DNA of 64,000 bases. It comes from Paenibacillus sp. FSL R5-0623 (GTDB lineage: Bacteria > Bacillota > Bacilli > Paenibacillales > Paenibacillaceae). Shown here in pieces: positions 33,842-42,331 of the stretch. The stretch covers positions 2,914,001 through 2,978,000 of the forward strand of contig NZ_CP150233.1 in assembly GCF_037974265.1 (NCBI RefSeq), read 5' to 3'. The notes below the pieces were generated by a model. The model did not search any database, had not been told where the DNA came from, and was given only the letters and a program-made list of their open reading frames with translations. A program made the position numbers and the translations under genes. Positions within the stretch are counted from its first letter, which is position 1. Each line of letters begins with the position of its first letter.

Positions 33842-34656
33842 TGTTTGCGGTAGTAGGTGGGCGCTTCGCCCATCACTTTTTTGAACATTTTGGAGAAAAG
33901 CAATTGATCCGTGTAGCCCACCGAGCGGGCAATATCACCAATGGTCAGACCGGGATCAAGGGTCAATTCGGCTGCCCTGCGCATCCGGTAATGGACCAGA
34001 TACGACTGAATGCTGCTCCCCATCTGGTCTTTGAAGAGAGAACACAGGTAACTGCGCTGCAAACCGACATGGGCCGCGATGGATTGCACGGTAATGACAT
34101 TGGCATAGTTCATTTCAATGAAGTCCATTACCTGTGTTACATACGTTTCCTTCGAATAATCCGGCATGGGTTGAATATGCTCTGAATTAGCCTGATCAAT
34201 TAAAATGGAGAAGAATTGATACAGCAAACCCGTCATGCTAATCTCCCAGCCTTTGTGAGTATTGCGGGAATTGATCATTCGGTGCAGGCAGGATCGCATC
34301 TCGTCATCCTCATTACCCAGCTCAAAAATTGGGTGATACTCTGACAGACAGGCTTGCTGTAAAAAGGAAGAACTATTGCTGCCTTGAAAAGCAACCCAGC
34401 TGTACTCCCATGGATCATCCTGATCTGCTTCGTAATGCACGACGGAATGCGGAACGATCAGAAATCCTTGCCCTTTGTGCAGGGTATACGTTTTGCCACC
34501 AACTTCGAAGGTACCTTTGCCATTCAAAATATAATGAATTTTATAATAGTCTCTCATGGCAGGGCCAAAGTGGTGACCTGGTGTACAGGCTTCGGTTCCA
34601 TAATGAAGGAGCTGAAGCTCCTGAAAATGATTGTTTTTGAACATATACGTAATCAA
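33811..34656 (-). CDS. AraC-family transcriptional regulator with cupin domain
   Basis: 281 residues. An N-terminal cupin sensor (about 1-130, with YKIHYILNGKGTFEVGGK and GQGFLIVPHSVVHYEAD) is followed by two helix-turn-helix motifs (NVITVQSIAAHVGLQRSYLC and LTIGDIARSVGYTDQLLFSK). The first codon is a TTG (34656) preceded by AGGAG at a spacing of 9-10; the in-frame ATG four codons later is too far from it. It is divergent from the aldo/keto reductase gene and is its obvious candidate regulator. The likely effector is a sugar or related small molecule. Confidence 0.9.
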   Translation of the reverse strand: MITYMFKNNHFQELQLLHYGTEACTPGHHFGPAMRDYYKIHYILNGKGTFEVGGKTYTLHKGQGFLIVPHSVVHYEADQDDPWEYSWVAFQGSNSSSFLQQACLSEYHPIFELGNEDDEMRSCLHRMINSRNTHKGWEISMTGLLYQFFSILIDQANSEHIQPMPDYSKETYVTQVMDFIEMNYANVITVQSIAAHVGLQRSYLCSLFKDQMGSSIQSYLVHYRMRRAAELTLDPGLTIGDIARSVGYTDQLLFSKMFKKVMGEAPTYYRKHKTAPSQLSC

Positions 34657-34857
34657 GGGTATTCACTCCTGTACGATTTCGTCTCATCTTGCATTTTAAC
34701 ATATAAAATAGCTAAAAAGATTAATTATTTAACATTAGTATATATAGATAACAATCATTTTTCCATATGATTATAGCGAAATTCCATATCGTTTTGGTAG
34801 AAAAATGTCTAAGATGAAAAGGAATTCAACAAACCTTACAGGAAAGTGAGAATAACG

Positions 34858-35862
34858 ATGCCCTATACTGCGAGTGAACAACGATATGATGAGATGAAAT
34901 ATGTGCGCTCAGGCAAATCAGGAATCAGACTGCCGCAAATTGCGCTGGGATTATGGCAGAACTTTGGTGGTAACCGTACATTGGATATCCAGGAAGAGAT
35001 GATTTTGCGTGCCTTTGACCTCGGAATTAACCATTTCGATCTGGCGAATAACTATGGTCCACCTCCAGGATCAGCGGAAGAGAACTTTGGCGTGATTTAC
35101 AAAAAACATATGCGTCCTTACCGGGATGAGCTGCTTATCTCATCGAAGGCAGGTTACCATATGTGGAGTGGACCTTACGGCGAGTGGGGCTCCCGCAAAA
35201 ACCTGATTGCCAGTCTGGATCAAAGTCTTGGTCGGATGGGGCTGGACTATGTGGACATTTTCTATCATCACCGTCCGGATCCGGACACGCCATTGGAAGA
35301 AACGATGTCTGCGCTGGATCATATCGTGCGGCAAGGTAAGGCACTGTATGTGGGCTTATCCAATTATAATGCAGAACAGACGCAAGAAGCGGTAACCATT
35401 CTTCGTCGTCTAGGTACGCCATGTCTGGTTCATCAGCCAAACTACTCGATGCTGAATCGCTGGATTGAAGACGGTTTGCAGAATGTACTGGATGAGCAGG
35501 GCGTAGGTTCCATTGCGTTCTGTCCACTTGGCCGCGGTCAGTTAACGAATAAATATGTCGACAAGATCAAGGAAGAACGAGCCAATCCAACAGGCAATTT
35601 GAAAAAAGAAGCTTACACGGACGAACGGATTGCCAAATTCGATGCACTTCAGGCGGTTGCTGAGCGAAGAGGGCAGACGATCTCCCAACTGGCTCTGAAC
35701 TGGATTTTGCGTGGTAACCGTGTAACTTCTGCATTGATTGGAGCAAGCCGTGTGTCCCAGATTGAAGAAAACGTCGCTGCGCTCCAAGCACCGGATCTGA
35801 CAACGGAAGAGTTGAATGAGATCGAAAGCATTTTGGACGGCATGGGTAATTATCCGTGGTAA
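34858..35862 (+). CDS. Aldo/keto reductase, YghZ/Gpr type (L-glyceraldehyde-3-phosphate reductase)
   Basis: 334 residues, close to the YghZ (Gpr) group by its opening (YVRSGKSGIRLPQIALGLWQ), the NHFDLANNYGPPPGSAEENF active-site segment, and MGLDYVDIFYHHRPDPDTPL. It reduces small aldehydes such as methylglyoxal or L-glyceraldehyde 3-phosphate with NADPH. The active site is formed by the conserved Asp, Tyr, Lys and His of the aldo/keto reductase barrel. AGGAAAGTGAG at 34840-34850 fits the ATG at 34858; the GTG at 34846 lies inside that site. It is divergent from the AraC-type regulator. Confidence 0.87.
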   Translation: MPYTASEQRYDEMKYVRSGKSGIRLPQIALGLWQNFGGNRTLDIQEEMILRAFDLGINHFDLANNYGPPPGSAEENFGVIYKKHMRPYRDELLISSKAGYHMWSGPYGEWGSRKNLIASLDQSLGRMGLDYVDIFYHHRPDPDTPLEETMSALDHIVRQGKALYVGLSNYNAEQTQEAVTILRRLGTPCLVHQPNYSMLNRWIEDGLQNVLDEQGVGSIAFCPLGRGQLTNKYVDKIKEERANPTGNLKKEAYTDERIAKFDALQAVAERRGQTISQLALNWILRGNRVTSALIGASRVSQIEENVAALQAPDLTTEELNEIESILDGMGNYPW

Positions 35863-35928
35863 CATACACAGTATAGCTGGTGTGAAAATTGTAGTTAGGT
35901 AAAACTAATGTAATATAAATGAAGAATG

Positions 35929-35967
35929 AAATGGCGCCTACCTGATCAATCAGGAAGGCGCCATTTT
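35929..35967 (+). terminator. Rho-independent terminator after the aldo/keto reductase gene
   Basis: AAATGGCGCCTACCTGA pairs with TCAGGAAGGCGCCATTTT around TCAA. The A-rich left side suggests it could also work in reverse. Confidence 0.85.
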
Positions 35968-36057
35968 GTATATGTCATTTTCTTTATAGGATAAGATCTA
36001 TTATAATAGTTCATTAATTGACCTATGTTTATTTTTTTTCAGAATGAACCTAGTTCA

Positions 36058-36088
36058 TAGCACCTGGTCCTAGGATTTAGGGTATAAT
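36058..36088 (+). promoter_or_regulatory. Candidate FapR box and -10 element before the acyl-CoA synthetase
   Basis: TAGCACCTGGTCCTA at 36058-36072 matches the published FapR operator core TAGTACCTGRTACTA in 13 of 15 positions and would cover the -35 region. A perfect TATAAT lies at 36083-36088. Directly upstream is another inverted repeat, ATGAAC-CTA-GTTCAT (36044-36058). FapR represses fatty-acid genes until malonyl-CoA rises, which would suit this target. Confidence 0.45.
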
Positions 36089-36130
36089 ATATAGAAGCTA
36101 TACAATTGAACTACGAAGGAGAGGCTCCAT

Positions 36131-37729
36131 TTGAACTTTGAACAGTGGATTTCGCCTGAAAGCTATAACCTGACATCCGAGATGGAGAATCATCCATCAG
36201 ACCGGATTGCACTTAGATGGCTCAGCGATCAACGAGAATTGGAAGAGATCACGTATGGTGATTTATTCAAGCAGGCGAATCGTCTTGCTGGAGGATTGCG
36301 TGAACTTGGATTAGAGAAGGGTGATCGGGTGTTGGTCATGGTACCACGCCGTATTATTGCCTATGTCATTTATATCGCTTGTCTGAAACTGGGGATTGCC
36401 GTTATTCCTTCCTCCGAGATGTTACGGGCAAAAGATCTGGAATATCGTCTGCGTCACTCTGAGGCGCGGGCTGTTATTGTATGGTCCGAGACGACCTCGG
36501 AATTGGAAAAGATGGACGCGGATCTGCCGTCACTGGCACATCGCATCGTGGCATCACCGAATGGTGAAGTTGGCGTACCTGCCGAAGGTTGGGTGAATGT
36601 GCATCAGTTAATGCAGAATCAACCCGATGAGATGGCTGCGGTGGAAACACACCGTGATGATACGGCTATCCTTGCTTATACTTCGGGCACAACAGGTAAT
36701 CCCAAAGGAGTTGTACATAGCCACGGTTGGGGATATGCCCACCTGCGGATCGCTTCTTCATTATGGCTGGATATTCAACCTTCAGATACCGTATGGGCAA
36801 CGGCTGCACCTGGCTGGCAAAAATGGATCTGGAGCCCATTCCTGTCGGTACTCGGAAGAGGCGCGACTGGCTTGGTCTACAATGGATCATTCCAGCCCAA
36901 GCGTTACCTGGAACTGATGCAAGAACATCAAATTAATGTCCTTTGCTGTACACCAACGGAATATCGGTTGATGGCCAAAGCCGATGATCTTGGACATTAT
37001 GACCTGTCTCATCTGCGCAGTGCAGTTTCAGCAGGTGAACCGCTCAACCAGGAAGTTATTGAAATCTTCCAGCGTCACTTTGACCTGACTATTCGGGACG
37101 GATATGGACAGACCGAGAGCACGTTGTTAATCGGCAGTCTCAAAGATGCGCCTGTACGTATTGGCTCGATGGGTCAGTCGATTACACCTGGGTTGATTGA
37201 AATTATTGACGATGAGGGACAACCTGTGCCTCCGGGTGAAGTAGGAGATATCGCGGTACACAAAGAGATGCCAGCTTTGTTCCGGTCCTATTATCAGGAT
37301 GAGGGACGTAAGGAAGCGAGTCAGCGTGGCGATTATTTTGTAACAGGAGACCGTGCACGTAAAGACGAAGAAGGTTACTTCTGGTTTGAAGGCCGCAGTG
37401 ACGATATCATCATTAGTTCGGGTTACACGATTGGACCATTCGAAGTGGAAGAAGCACTTATGAAACACGCTAGCGTTAAGGAATGCGCGGTGGTTGCGAG
37501 TCCGGATGAGATCCGCGGTAATATTGTCAAAGCTTTTGTCGTGTTGAGAGACGATTCACTGGCTTCACCGGAACTGATGCGTGAATTGCAACACCACGTC
37601 AAAGAAATCACAGCACCTTATAAATATCCACGTAAGATCGAATTTGTTACAGATCTGCCAAAGACCAACTCTGGTAAAATCCGCCGGATCGAGTTACGTG
37701 AACAAGAAAAACGTAATGGTCATGCGTAG
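36131..37729 (+). CDS. Acyl-CoA synthetase, MbcS/YtcI-like (medium- or branched-chain)
   Basis: 532 residues of the acyl-CoA/acyl-AMP-forming ligase family. Motifs: AMP-binding P-loop LAYTSGTTGNPKGVVHSH (about residues 177-194), DGYGQTES, the VTGDRARKDEEGYFWFEGRSDD hinge (in two parts: VTGDRARKDEE and YFWFEGRSDD) and the catalytic lysine in TNSGKIRRIEL near the C-terminus. The layout is that of Staphylococcus MbcS and Bacillus YtcI, which activate short, branched and medium-chain acids for membrane lipid synthesis. GAAGGAG at 36116-36122 sets a TTG start at 36131. The aminopeptidase gene follows after 72 bp. Confidence 0.88.
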   Translation: MNFEQWISPESYNLTSEMENHPSDRIALRWLSDQRELEEITYGDLFKQANRLAGGLRELGLEKGDRVLVMVPRRIIAYVIYIACLKLGIAVIPSSEMLRAKDLEYRLRHSEARAVIVWSETTSELEKMDADLPSLAHRIVASPNGEVGVPAEGWVNVHQLMQNQPDEMAAVETHRDDTAILAYTSGTTGNPKGVVHSHGWGYAHLRIASSLWLDIQPSDTVWATAAPGWQKWIWSPFLSVLGRGATGLVYNGSFQPKRYLELMQEHQINVLCCTPTEYRLMAKADDLGHYDLSHLRSAVSAGEPLNQEVIEIFQRHFDLTIRDGYGQTESTLLIGSLKDAPVRIGSMGQSITPGLIEIIDDEGQPVPPGEVGDIAVHKEMPALFRSYYQDEGRKEASQRGDYFVTGDRARKDEEGYFWFEGRSDDIIISSGYTIGPFEVEEALMKHASVKECAVVASPDEIRGNIVKAFVVLRDDSLASPELMRELQHHVKEITAPYKYPRKIEFVTDLPKTNSGKIRRIELREQEKRNGHA

Positions 37730-37801
37730 TGAAAGAGAAGGAATCGATTCTGCAGAAGCGAAAGCGTTCGTACAATATATGAAACAGGAGTGAACACAAC
37801 C

Positions 37802-39046
37802 ATGAGTCAATTTGAACAAACCTTTGAAAAGTCATTGGAACAATACGCAGAGCTGGTTGTTAAAGTTGGCGTGAATATTCAAAAAGGACAGGATCTGCTC
37901 GTCACTGCTCCCATCGAAACGCTTGAATTCACACGTCTGATTGTGCAAAAAGCCTATGCGGCTGGTGCAAACTATGTACAAGTAGACTTTGATGACGACA
38001 AAATTACCCGCAGTCGTTTTGAACATGGCTCCAATGACAGCTTTGACTACTATCCAGCCTGGAAAGCGGATATGATGGAGAAGTTTGCGGAAGCAGGCGG
38101 CGCTACCTTGACGATCAAAGTTCCAGATCCTGAACTGTATAACGGAATTGACTCCGACAGCGTTTCCCGTGCTACTAAGGCAGCTGCACACGCACGTCGC
38201 GGATATGCCAAATACACACGCAACCATGAAATTAGCTGGTGTCTGATCAAAGCACCGACCAAGGCTTGGGCGAACAAAGTATTTGCTGACATCCCGGAAG
38301 AAGACCGAATCAGCGTGATGTGGGAAACCATCTTCAAAATGAACCGTGTAGATGGCGGAGACGCCGTACAAAATTGGAGAGAACATCTGGATACCTTGAA
38401 TACCATGAGTGATCTCCTGAACAAAAAGAACTATAAGAGCTTACATTACCGTGCGCCAGGTACAGACCTCAAAATTGAACTGGTCCATAACCATATATGG
38501 GGTGGCGGTGGTAGCGAAAATAAACAAGGCGTGTATACGGTCGCCAATATGCCAACTGAAGAAGTATTCACCATGCCTAAGCGCAGCGGAGTGAATGGAT
38601 ATGTCAGCAGCACCATGCCTTTGAACTTGAACGGGCAGCTGGTAGACCAGATGAGAATCACATTCAAGGATGGACAGGTTGTAGCGTTTACGGCAGCATC
38701 CGGTGAAGAGCATCTGAAGAACCTGTTTGCCACCGATGAAGGTGCACGTTATCTGGGTGAGGTCGCACTTGTACCACATGACTCCCCAATCTCCAACCTG
38801 AATCGTATTTTCTACAATACGGGTATTGACGAAAATGCATCCTGCCATTTGGCTGTGGGAAGTGCGTATCCATTCAACATGAAAGATGGCACAACGATGT
38901 CTAACGAAGAGTTGCTGAAGCATGAGTGCAATGTGAGTTTGACTCACGTCGATTTCATGATTGGTTCCGCTGAACTGGATATCGATGGTGAGTTACAAGA
39001 CGGTACAATCGAGCCGGTATTCCGTAAAGGCAACTGGGCATTTTAA
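37802..39046 (+). CDS. M29-family aminopeptidase (AmpS/PepS)
   Basis: 414 residues of the thermophilic aminopeptidase family M29, a cytoplasmic di-metal enzyme that removes N-terminal residues from peptides. Seen: LVTAPIETLEFTRLIVQKAY near the N-terminus, the ANMPTEEVFTMPKRSGVNGY metal-ligand region, LGEVALVPHDSPIS, and GIDENASCHLAVGSAYP near the C-terminus. AGGAGTGA at 37786-37793 precedes the ATG at 37802, leaving 8-11 bp; the in-frame GTG at 37790 overlaps that ribosome site. It has a strong terminator after it. Confidence 0.9.
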   Translation: MSQFEQTFEKSLEQYAELVVKVGVNIQKGQDLLVTAPIETLEFTRLIVQKAYAAGANYVQVDFDDDKITRSRFEHGSNDSFDYYPAWKADMMEKFAEAGGATLTIKVPDPELYNGIDSDSVSRATKAAAHARRGYAKYTRNHEISWCLIKAPTKAWANKVFADIPEEDRISVMWETIFKMNRVDGGDAVQNWREHLDTLNTMSDLLNKKNYKSLHYRAPGTDLKIELVHNHIWGGGGSENKQGVYTVANMPTEEVFTMPKRSGVNGYVSSTMPLNLNGQLVDQMRITFKDGQVVAFTAASGEEHLKNLFATDEGARYLGEVALVPHDSPISNLNRIFYNTGIDENASCHLAVGSAYPFNMKDGTTMSNEELLKHECNVSLTHVDFMIGSAELDIDGELQDGTIEPVFRKGNWAF

Positions 39047-39080
39047 TTTTTAATCTAGTTAGCAGTAATAGTACTGAACG

Positions 39081-39117
39081 AAAAAAGTGACTTCAACTTT
39101 GAAGTCACTTTTTTTTG
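39081..39117 (+). terminator. Rho-independent terminator after the aminopeptidase gene
   Basis: AAAAAAGTGACTTCA pairs with TGAAGTCACTTTTTT around ACTT, with a longer T-run. Symmetric, so it may also end the minus-strand GyrI-like gene. Confidence 0.9.
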
Positions 39118-39134
39118 TTTCCTCATAACATGAA

Positions 39135-39593
39135 TTACACGGGTCTTACAGGCACACATATTTCACAATAATGCTGATTAAGCAGTTCCCAACGATATCT
39201 TTCTATAACCGGCTTGTTGTCCATCCGATAACCACTTGTTTGTAAATGAGGGATGATCATATTCCATGCCTGCTGAATAGCTTCTGCCGTGTGCTTCACT
39301 TTACAGATGAGATAATCTCCCCCTGATAACTCGCCAATCTCAACAAACTCATCTTCCAGACGTTCAGATTCAGTGATAACAATACAGGCATCATATCTAC
39401 ATTTCTCGGGCGGTGTGGTAGCTGGGTCATCTTGGGGTATACCCAGTAATGTTGCTGATTCATGAAGCAATTGATTTTTGTCTGCCCATTGTTTCAGCGT
39501 ATTCATCGCTTGAGCATTAGCGGGACCGTAAGGACCGACTTGTCGAACATAGGCGATACGGTATGACGGAAGGTTTTCGATAACCATTTCCAT
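39135..39593 (-). CDS. GyrI-like small-molecule-binding protein
   Basis: 152 residues from the ATG at 39593. The fold is the GyrI-like/AraC-effector-binding family: LPSYRIAYVRQVGPYGPAN near the start, CRYDACIVI in the middle, and GGDYLICKVKHTAEAIQQAW near the C-terminus. Such stand-alone domains bind hydrophobic compounds or act as small hydrolases (SbmC/GyrI-like). A GAGAGG site lies 9-10 bp before this ATG; the longer frame from 39737 has no ribosome site. It is divergent from the leucine-rich-repeat gene, 167 bp apart. Confidence 0.8.
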   Translation of the reverse strand: MEMVIENLPSYRIAYVRQVGPYGPANAQAMNTLKQWADKNQLLHESATLLGIPQDDPATTPPEKCRYDACIVITESERLEDEFVEIGELSGGDYLICKVKHTAEAIQQAWNMIIPHLQTSGYRMDNKPVIERYRWELLNQHYCEICVPVRPV

Positions 39594-39760
39594 GAAAATC
39601 ATCCTCTCTATATGGTTTTCTCTTACATGTTGGATGCTAACATGGTATAAAAGAATTTGCTTAGGTATTTGTTGAATCCCGACGACGAAACTCATAGAAT
39701 AGGGATAATATGTTGGAAGACTGTTCCAATAGAGCAAAACGAGAGGGGGAGGTGTCAGAT

Positions 39761-40921
39761 ATGGATATTACTTATGCCTTCACGGATGAACGTTTCAGGC
39801 AAGTTGTGTTGGATCGTTTTTGTGATCAGCGGGATTTCATTCAGGAGAGTGACGTGTGTGAGGTTGAGATATTGCAACTTCCAAATCACAATATTAGCAA
39901 TCTTGACGGCATCGAGTATTTCAGGGATCTTCAAGAGTTGGATTGTGCCTATAATCAATTGACAAGTGTGGATCTAGCTCAGAACCACATGCTGAGGATA
40001 TTACGTTGCAGAGAGAATCAACTTCTTACACTCGACCTCAGTCTCCATTCGGAATTGCAGGTGCTGGACTGCAGCTTTAATCGACTTCGAAAATTAGACC
40101 TTTCTCATAATTCCAAACTTATAACGGTGGAGTGTCATTGGAATATGTTGTCGAAGCTGGCTTCAGAGCCCCTTGAGCAGTTGGAGGAACTTAGTTGCAG
40201 TTATAACGCTCTTTTCTCACTTGAACTTGAACACAATAAACAACTGCGGCGACTTGATTGCGCCAACAATTACATGTTGGAACTTGATGTAACCGGTTGT
40301 CCAAACTTGATTGAACTTCGTTGTAACCACAACCATATCAAACAGTTGGGTTTTCGTTCAAATATGGTTTTGGAGAGTGTCCGTTGTTCTAACAACCATA
40401 TTAGCAATCTGGATATTCGGCATAACGTACAACTAAGAGAGTTGTACTGTTCCGAGAACAAATTGACCGAGTTGGATTATACCGCTAATCCCAAGCTGGA
40501 GAGACTGCAATATGCAGATAATTTGATTTTTGAATCCAATCATGAAATTCAGGGGATGGGTGTGTTTCAGTATGACGCATCGATGTCCAACTATCAGATG
40601 CGCTTACTTGTTCAGGACAATGAGTTTGTAGTCACTGCACAGGTTTCAACCAAGACAGAGATGGAAGCCTTATCCCCGTATATGGAAGCGACGTGGAAAC
40701 GGTGGGACATGCTTGGTGAGCAGGCGCTTAAAACCATTGCAGAGGCTCATCCGGACGAGGATATTAATGCCTTGATTTTGGCTGATGCAGAATTTCAGGG
40801 AGATCAATATTTCCGATTGGGTTATGATGCGGGGGATACACCTGCTGGTCGACTGTACATATATGCGGAGTTTGACGATGAATTTCACATGTTGGATACA
40901 TTGATCTATGAAACGTATTAA
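39761..40921 (+). CDS. Cytoplasmic leucine-rich-repeat protein with a cysteine ladder
   Basis: 386 residues, no signal peptide, membrane segment or wall anchor. Residues about 57-250 are nine consecutive 21-residue LRRs of pattern LxxLxCxxNxLxxLdlxxNxx. A cysteine occupies the same position in each: 62, 83, 104, 125, 146, 167, 188, 209 and 230, exactly 21 apart. This is like the LDCSNNQLTSLDLS type of bacterial LRR. The last 110 or so residues are a separate acidic alpha/beta domain (EALSPYMEATWKRWDMLG; GRLYIYAEFDDEFHML) that I do not recognise. The ATG at 39761 follows GGGGGAGG at 39745-39752. Function unknown; a protein-binding role is inferred from the repeats only. Confidence 0.85.
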   Translation: MDITYAFTDERFRQVVLDRFCDQRDFIQESDVCEVEILQLPNHNISNLDGIEYFRDLQELDCAYNQLTSVDLAQNHMLRILRCRENQLLTLDLSLHSELQVLDCSFNRLRKLDLSHNSKLITVECHWNMLSKLASEPLEQLEELSCSYNALFSLELEHNKQLRRLDCANNYMLELDVTGCPNLIELRCNHNHIKQLGFRSNMVLESVRCSNNHISNLDIRHNVQLRELYCSENKLTELDYTANPKLERLQYADNLIFESNHEIQGMGVFQYDASMSNYQMRLLVQDNEFVVTAQVSTKTEMEALSPYMEATWKRWDMLGEQALKTIAEAHPDEDINALILADAEFQGDQYFRLGYDAGDTPAGRLYIYAEFDDEFHMLDTLIYETY

Positions 40922-40946
40922 AAGCCACGAGATCGTGGCTTTTTTG
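40920..40946 (+). terminator. Rho-independent terminator after the LRR gene
   Basis: AAAAGCCACGA-GAT-CGTGGCTTTTTT hairpin immediately after the stop codon. Confidence 0.9.
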
Positions 40947-40950
40947 TTGT

Positions 40951-41170
40951 GTTGAACTAAAGATTATTTACACTGACACTACGACGATGACAGAACAACC
41001 TTCCAATCGCTGTTATCCCCAGATTTTATTTCCATTCCTTTTCTAAAGGGGAAAATCCGGGGATAGCGTATGCTTCCGATGCAGCTTTCTTTCAGAAAGC
41101 TTTTAGGCGAACGTTTCGCTTTTTCAGTTTTTTTCTGTCCTCTCCGTTATCGTGTAAATGTTAGTTCAAC
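40951..41170 (+). repeat. Hairpin-rich repeat with inverted ends, copy 1 (220 bp)
   Basis: Starts GTTGAACTAAAGATTATTTA and ends with GTGTAAATGTTAGTTCAAC; the ends are inverted repeats (GTTGAACTAA...ATTTACAC). Inside, CGCTGTTATCCCCAGATTT pairs with AAAATCCGGGGATAGCG, and AGCTTT-CTTTC-AGAAAGCT forms a smaller hairpin. A second copy lies at 43216-43426 in the same orientation, and a partial one at 13450. It has no coding potential. The layout is MITE-like. It sits between convergent genes, the LRR gene and the nitroreductase. Confidence 0.85.
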
Positions 41171-41194
41171 TTATATAATTTGTTATATTATATG

Positions 41195-41827
41195 TTATTC
41201 AGCGTGCATTTTGTTGAAGCTAACATATTCGTTAATCGGTTTACGGTAACCGCGTGGGCGCTGTTTGGCTTCCGACTTTTTGCCGATGGTGATCAGCATA
41301 ACCGGTACGTAATGGTTAGGGATTTCCAAACTCCGTTGCAATTCTTCCGAGTCAAAGCCAATCATTGGACAAGTGTCCCAACCGCGATCCTGAGCGATCA
41401 GCATCAATTGCATGGCAGACAGGCTGGCATTGCGAATCGCATCCTCACGTTGGAAGAATCTGCCGCGAGATTCGTAAAATTCGGTGACACTTTGGGATTC
41501 CTGCTCGTATTGGAACGGAGTAAGAGCGCCCAGGTTCAGCAGGCCTTCGTTAATCGTGCGGATATGATGATGCGCGTTGACGTCGCCCAATACCACGATG
41601 ACCGCAGAAGCTGTTTTTACCTTATATTGCTGGGAAGCTTCATAGACTTTCTCTTTCTGTTCCTCGTCTTTAATCACAAGATAGTGCGTGTGTTGCAGGT
41701 TAAAGGCAGATGGTGCAAATTTGTTGAGGGCAAACATTTCTTGCAGTTCCGAATCCGAAATTTCAATTCCTTCTTCAAAAATAACGGCTGATCTACGGTT
41801 TTTGACTAGATTCTCCAACTCACTCAT
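41195..41827 (-). CDS. Nitroreductase family protein (YodC/MhqN-like)
   Basis: 210 residues of the FMN-dependent nitroreductase family, which use NAD(P)H to reduce nitro compounds or quinones. Seen: RRSAVIFEE at the N-terminus, the FMN-contacting APSAFNLQHTHYLVI (about residues 38-52), and QLMLIAQDRGWDTCPMIGFD. It resembles Bacillus YodC and MhqN, which belong to electrophile- and quinone-responsive regulons. The minus-strand promoter at 41864-41892 overlaps an inverted repeat. Confidence 0.87.
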   Translation of the reverse strand: MSELENLVKNRRSAVIFEEGIEISDSELQEMFALNKFAPSAFNLQHTHYLVIKDEEQKEKVYEASQQYKVKTASAVIVVLGDVNAHHHIRTINEGLLNLGALTPFQYEQESQSVTEFYESRGRFFQREDAIRNASLSAMQLMLIAQDRGWDTCPMIGFDSEELQRSLEIPNHYVPVMLITIGKKSEAKQRPRGYRKPINEYVSFNKMHAE

Positions 41828-41863
41828 GGTAGTTTCCCTCGCTTATGTATGATTTATAAACTG

Positions 41864-41896
41864 ACTATAACACACTTAGTTACTTTATGTAAGTAT
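41864..41896 (-). promoter_or_regulatory. Promoter and candidate operator of the nitroreductase gene
   Basis: On the minus strand, TTACAT (41892-41887) and TATAGT (41869-41864) are 17 bp apart. An inverted repeat TTACTT-TATGT-AAGTAT (41880-41896) overlaps the -35. Quinone-responsive HxlR/MarR regulators bind AT-rich repeats of this kind. Confidence 0.5.
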
Positions 41897-41957
41897 TATT
41901 TTAGAATAAGACAAGGATTGTCTGCCATACGCTAAAATAAAACACTAGAGGTGATTC

Positions 41958-42197
41958 ATGAAAGCATTGATCGCAAGGTATATGGGAGGACATGACCCTC
42001 ATGAATTTCGGGTATATGTAATCCAATCTTCGACGTTAAAACGTTTTGTAGTAGTGGAGATTATTCTAGGCCCCATCGTGTACAATGTCGCACTTTATTT
42101 GTGCCAAAATGCAATACTTGCTGGAGTAGGCTCTTGGGCTGGAACAGAAGGTCTGAAGAGACTGCCACTGGTCTTTAGAAAAATCGTTGGGACATGA
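41958..42197 (+). CDS. Small protein of unknown function (79 aa)
   Basis: Not recognised. 79 residues, with one hydrophobic stretch (about 29-50, FVVVEIILGPIVYNVALYLC) that could be a membrane helix and basic residues at the C-terminus. AGAGGTGATTC directly before the ATG is a good ribosome site, which is the main support for its being real. It lies between two minus-strand genes and is followed by a hairpin at 42224-42256. Confidence 0.55.
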   Translation: MKALIARYMGGHDPHEFRVYVIQSSTLKRFVVVEIILGPIVYNVALYLCQNAILAGVGSWAGTEGLKRLPLVFRKIVGT

Positions 42198-42223
42198 TGA
42201 AGTGTGTAAATGAAAAATTGAAG

Positions 42224-42256
42224 CAGAAGAGGGCCAGTTGCGGCCCCATCTTCTCC
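42224..42256 (+). terminator. Possible terminator hairpin
   Basis: AGAAGAGGGCC pairs with GGCCCCATCTTCT around AGTTGC. The T-run is poor, so termination is uncertain. Confidence 0.45.
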
Positions 42257-42331
42257 TTCAGTCATGTTATCTATAGTCACGCTTCTTTTATCTAATCCAA
42301 TAACTGTCTAGGCTTTGGGCTCAAACCTGCC

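Noticed and set aside
34384-34770. 128-residue open frame on the + strand
   Set aside because: Antisense to the AraC-type gene and its upstream region; no ribosome site or recognisable domain.
37722-37793. 23-codon open frame between the acyl-CoA synthetase and aminopeptidase genes
   Set aside because: It overlaps the synthetase stop and has no clear ribosome site. It may be a chance frame, though its position just ahead of the aminopeptidase ribosome site could allow coupling.
37832-38386. 184-residue open frame on the - strand
   Set aside because: Antisense to the conserved aminopeptidase gene; shadow frame.
41180-41791. 203-residue open frame on the + strand
   Set aside because: It lies antisense to the nitroreductase gene, has no ribosome site, and its composition looks like a reading of the opposite strand.
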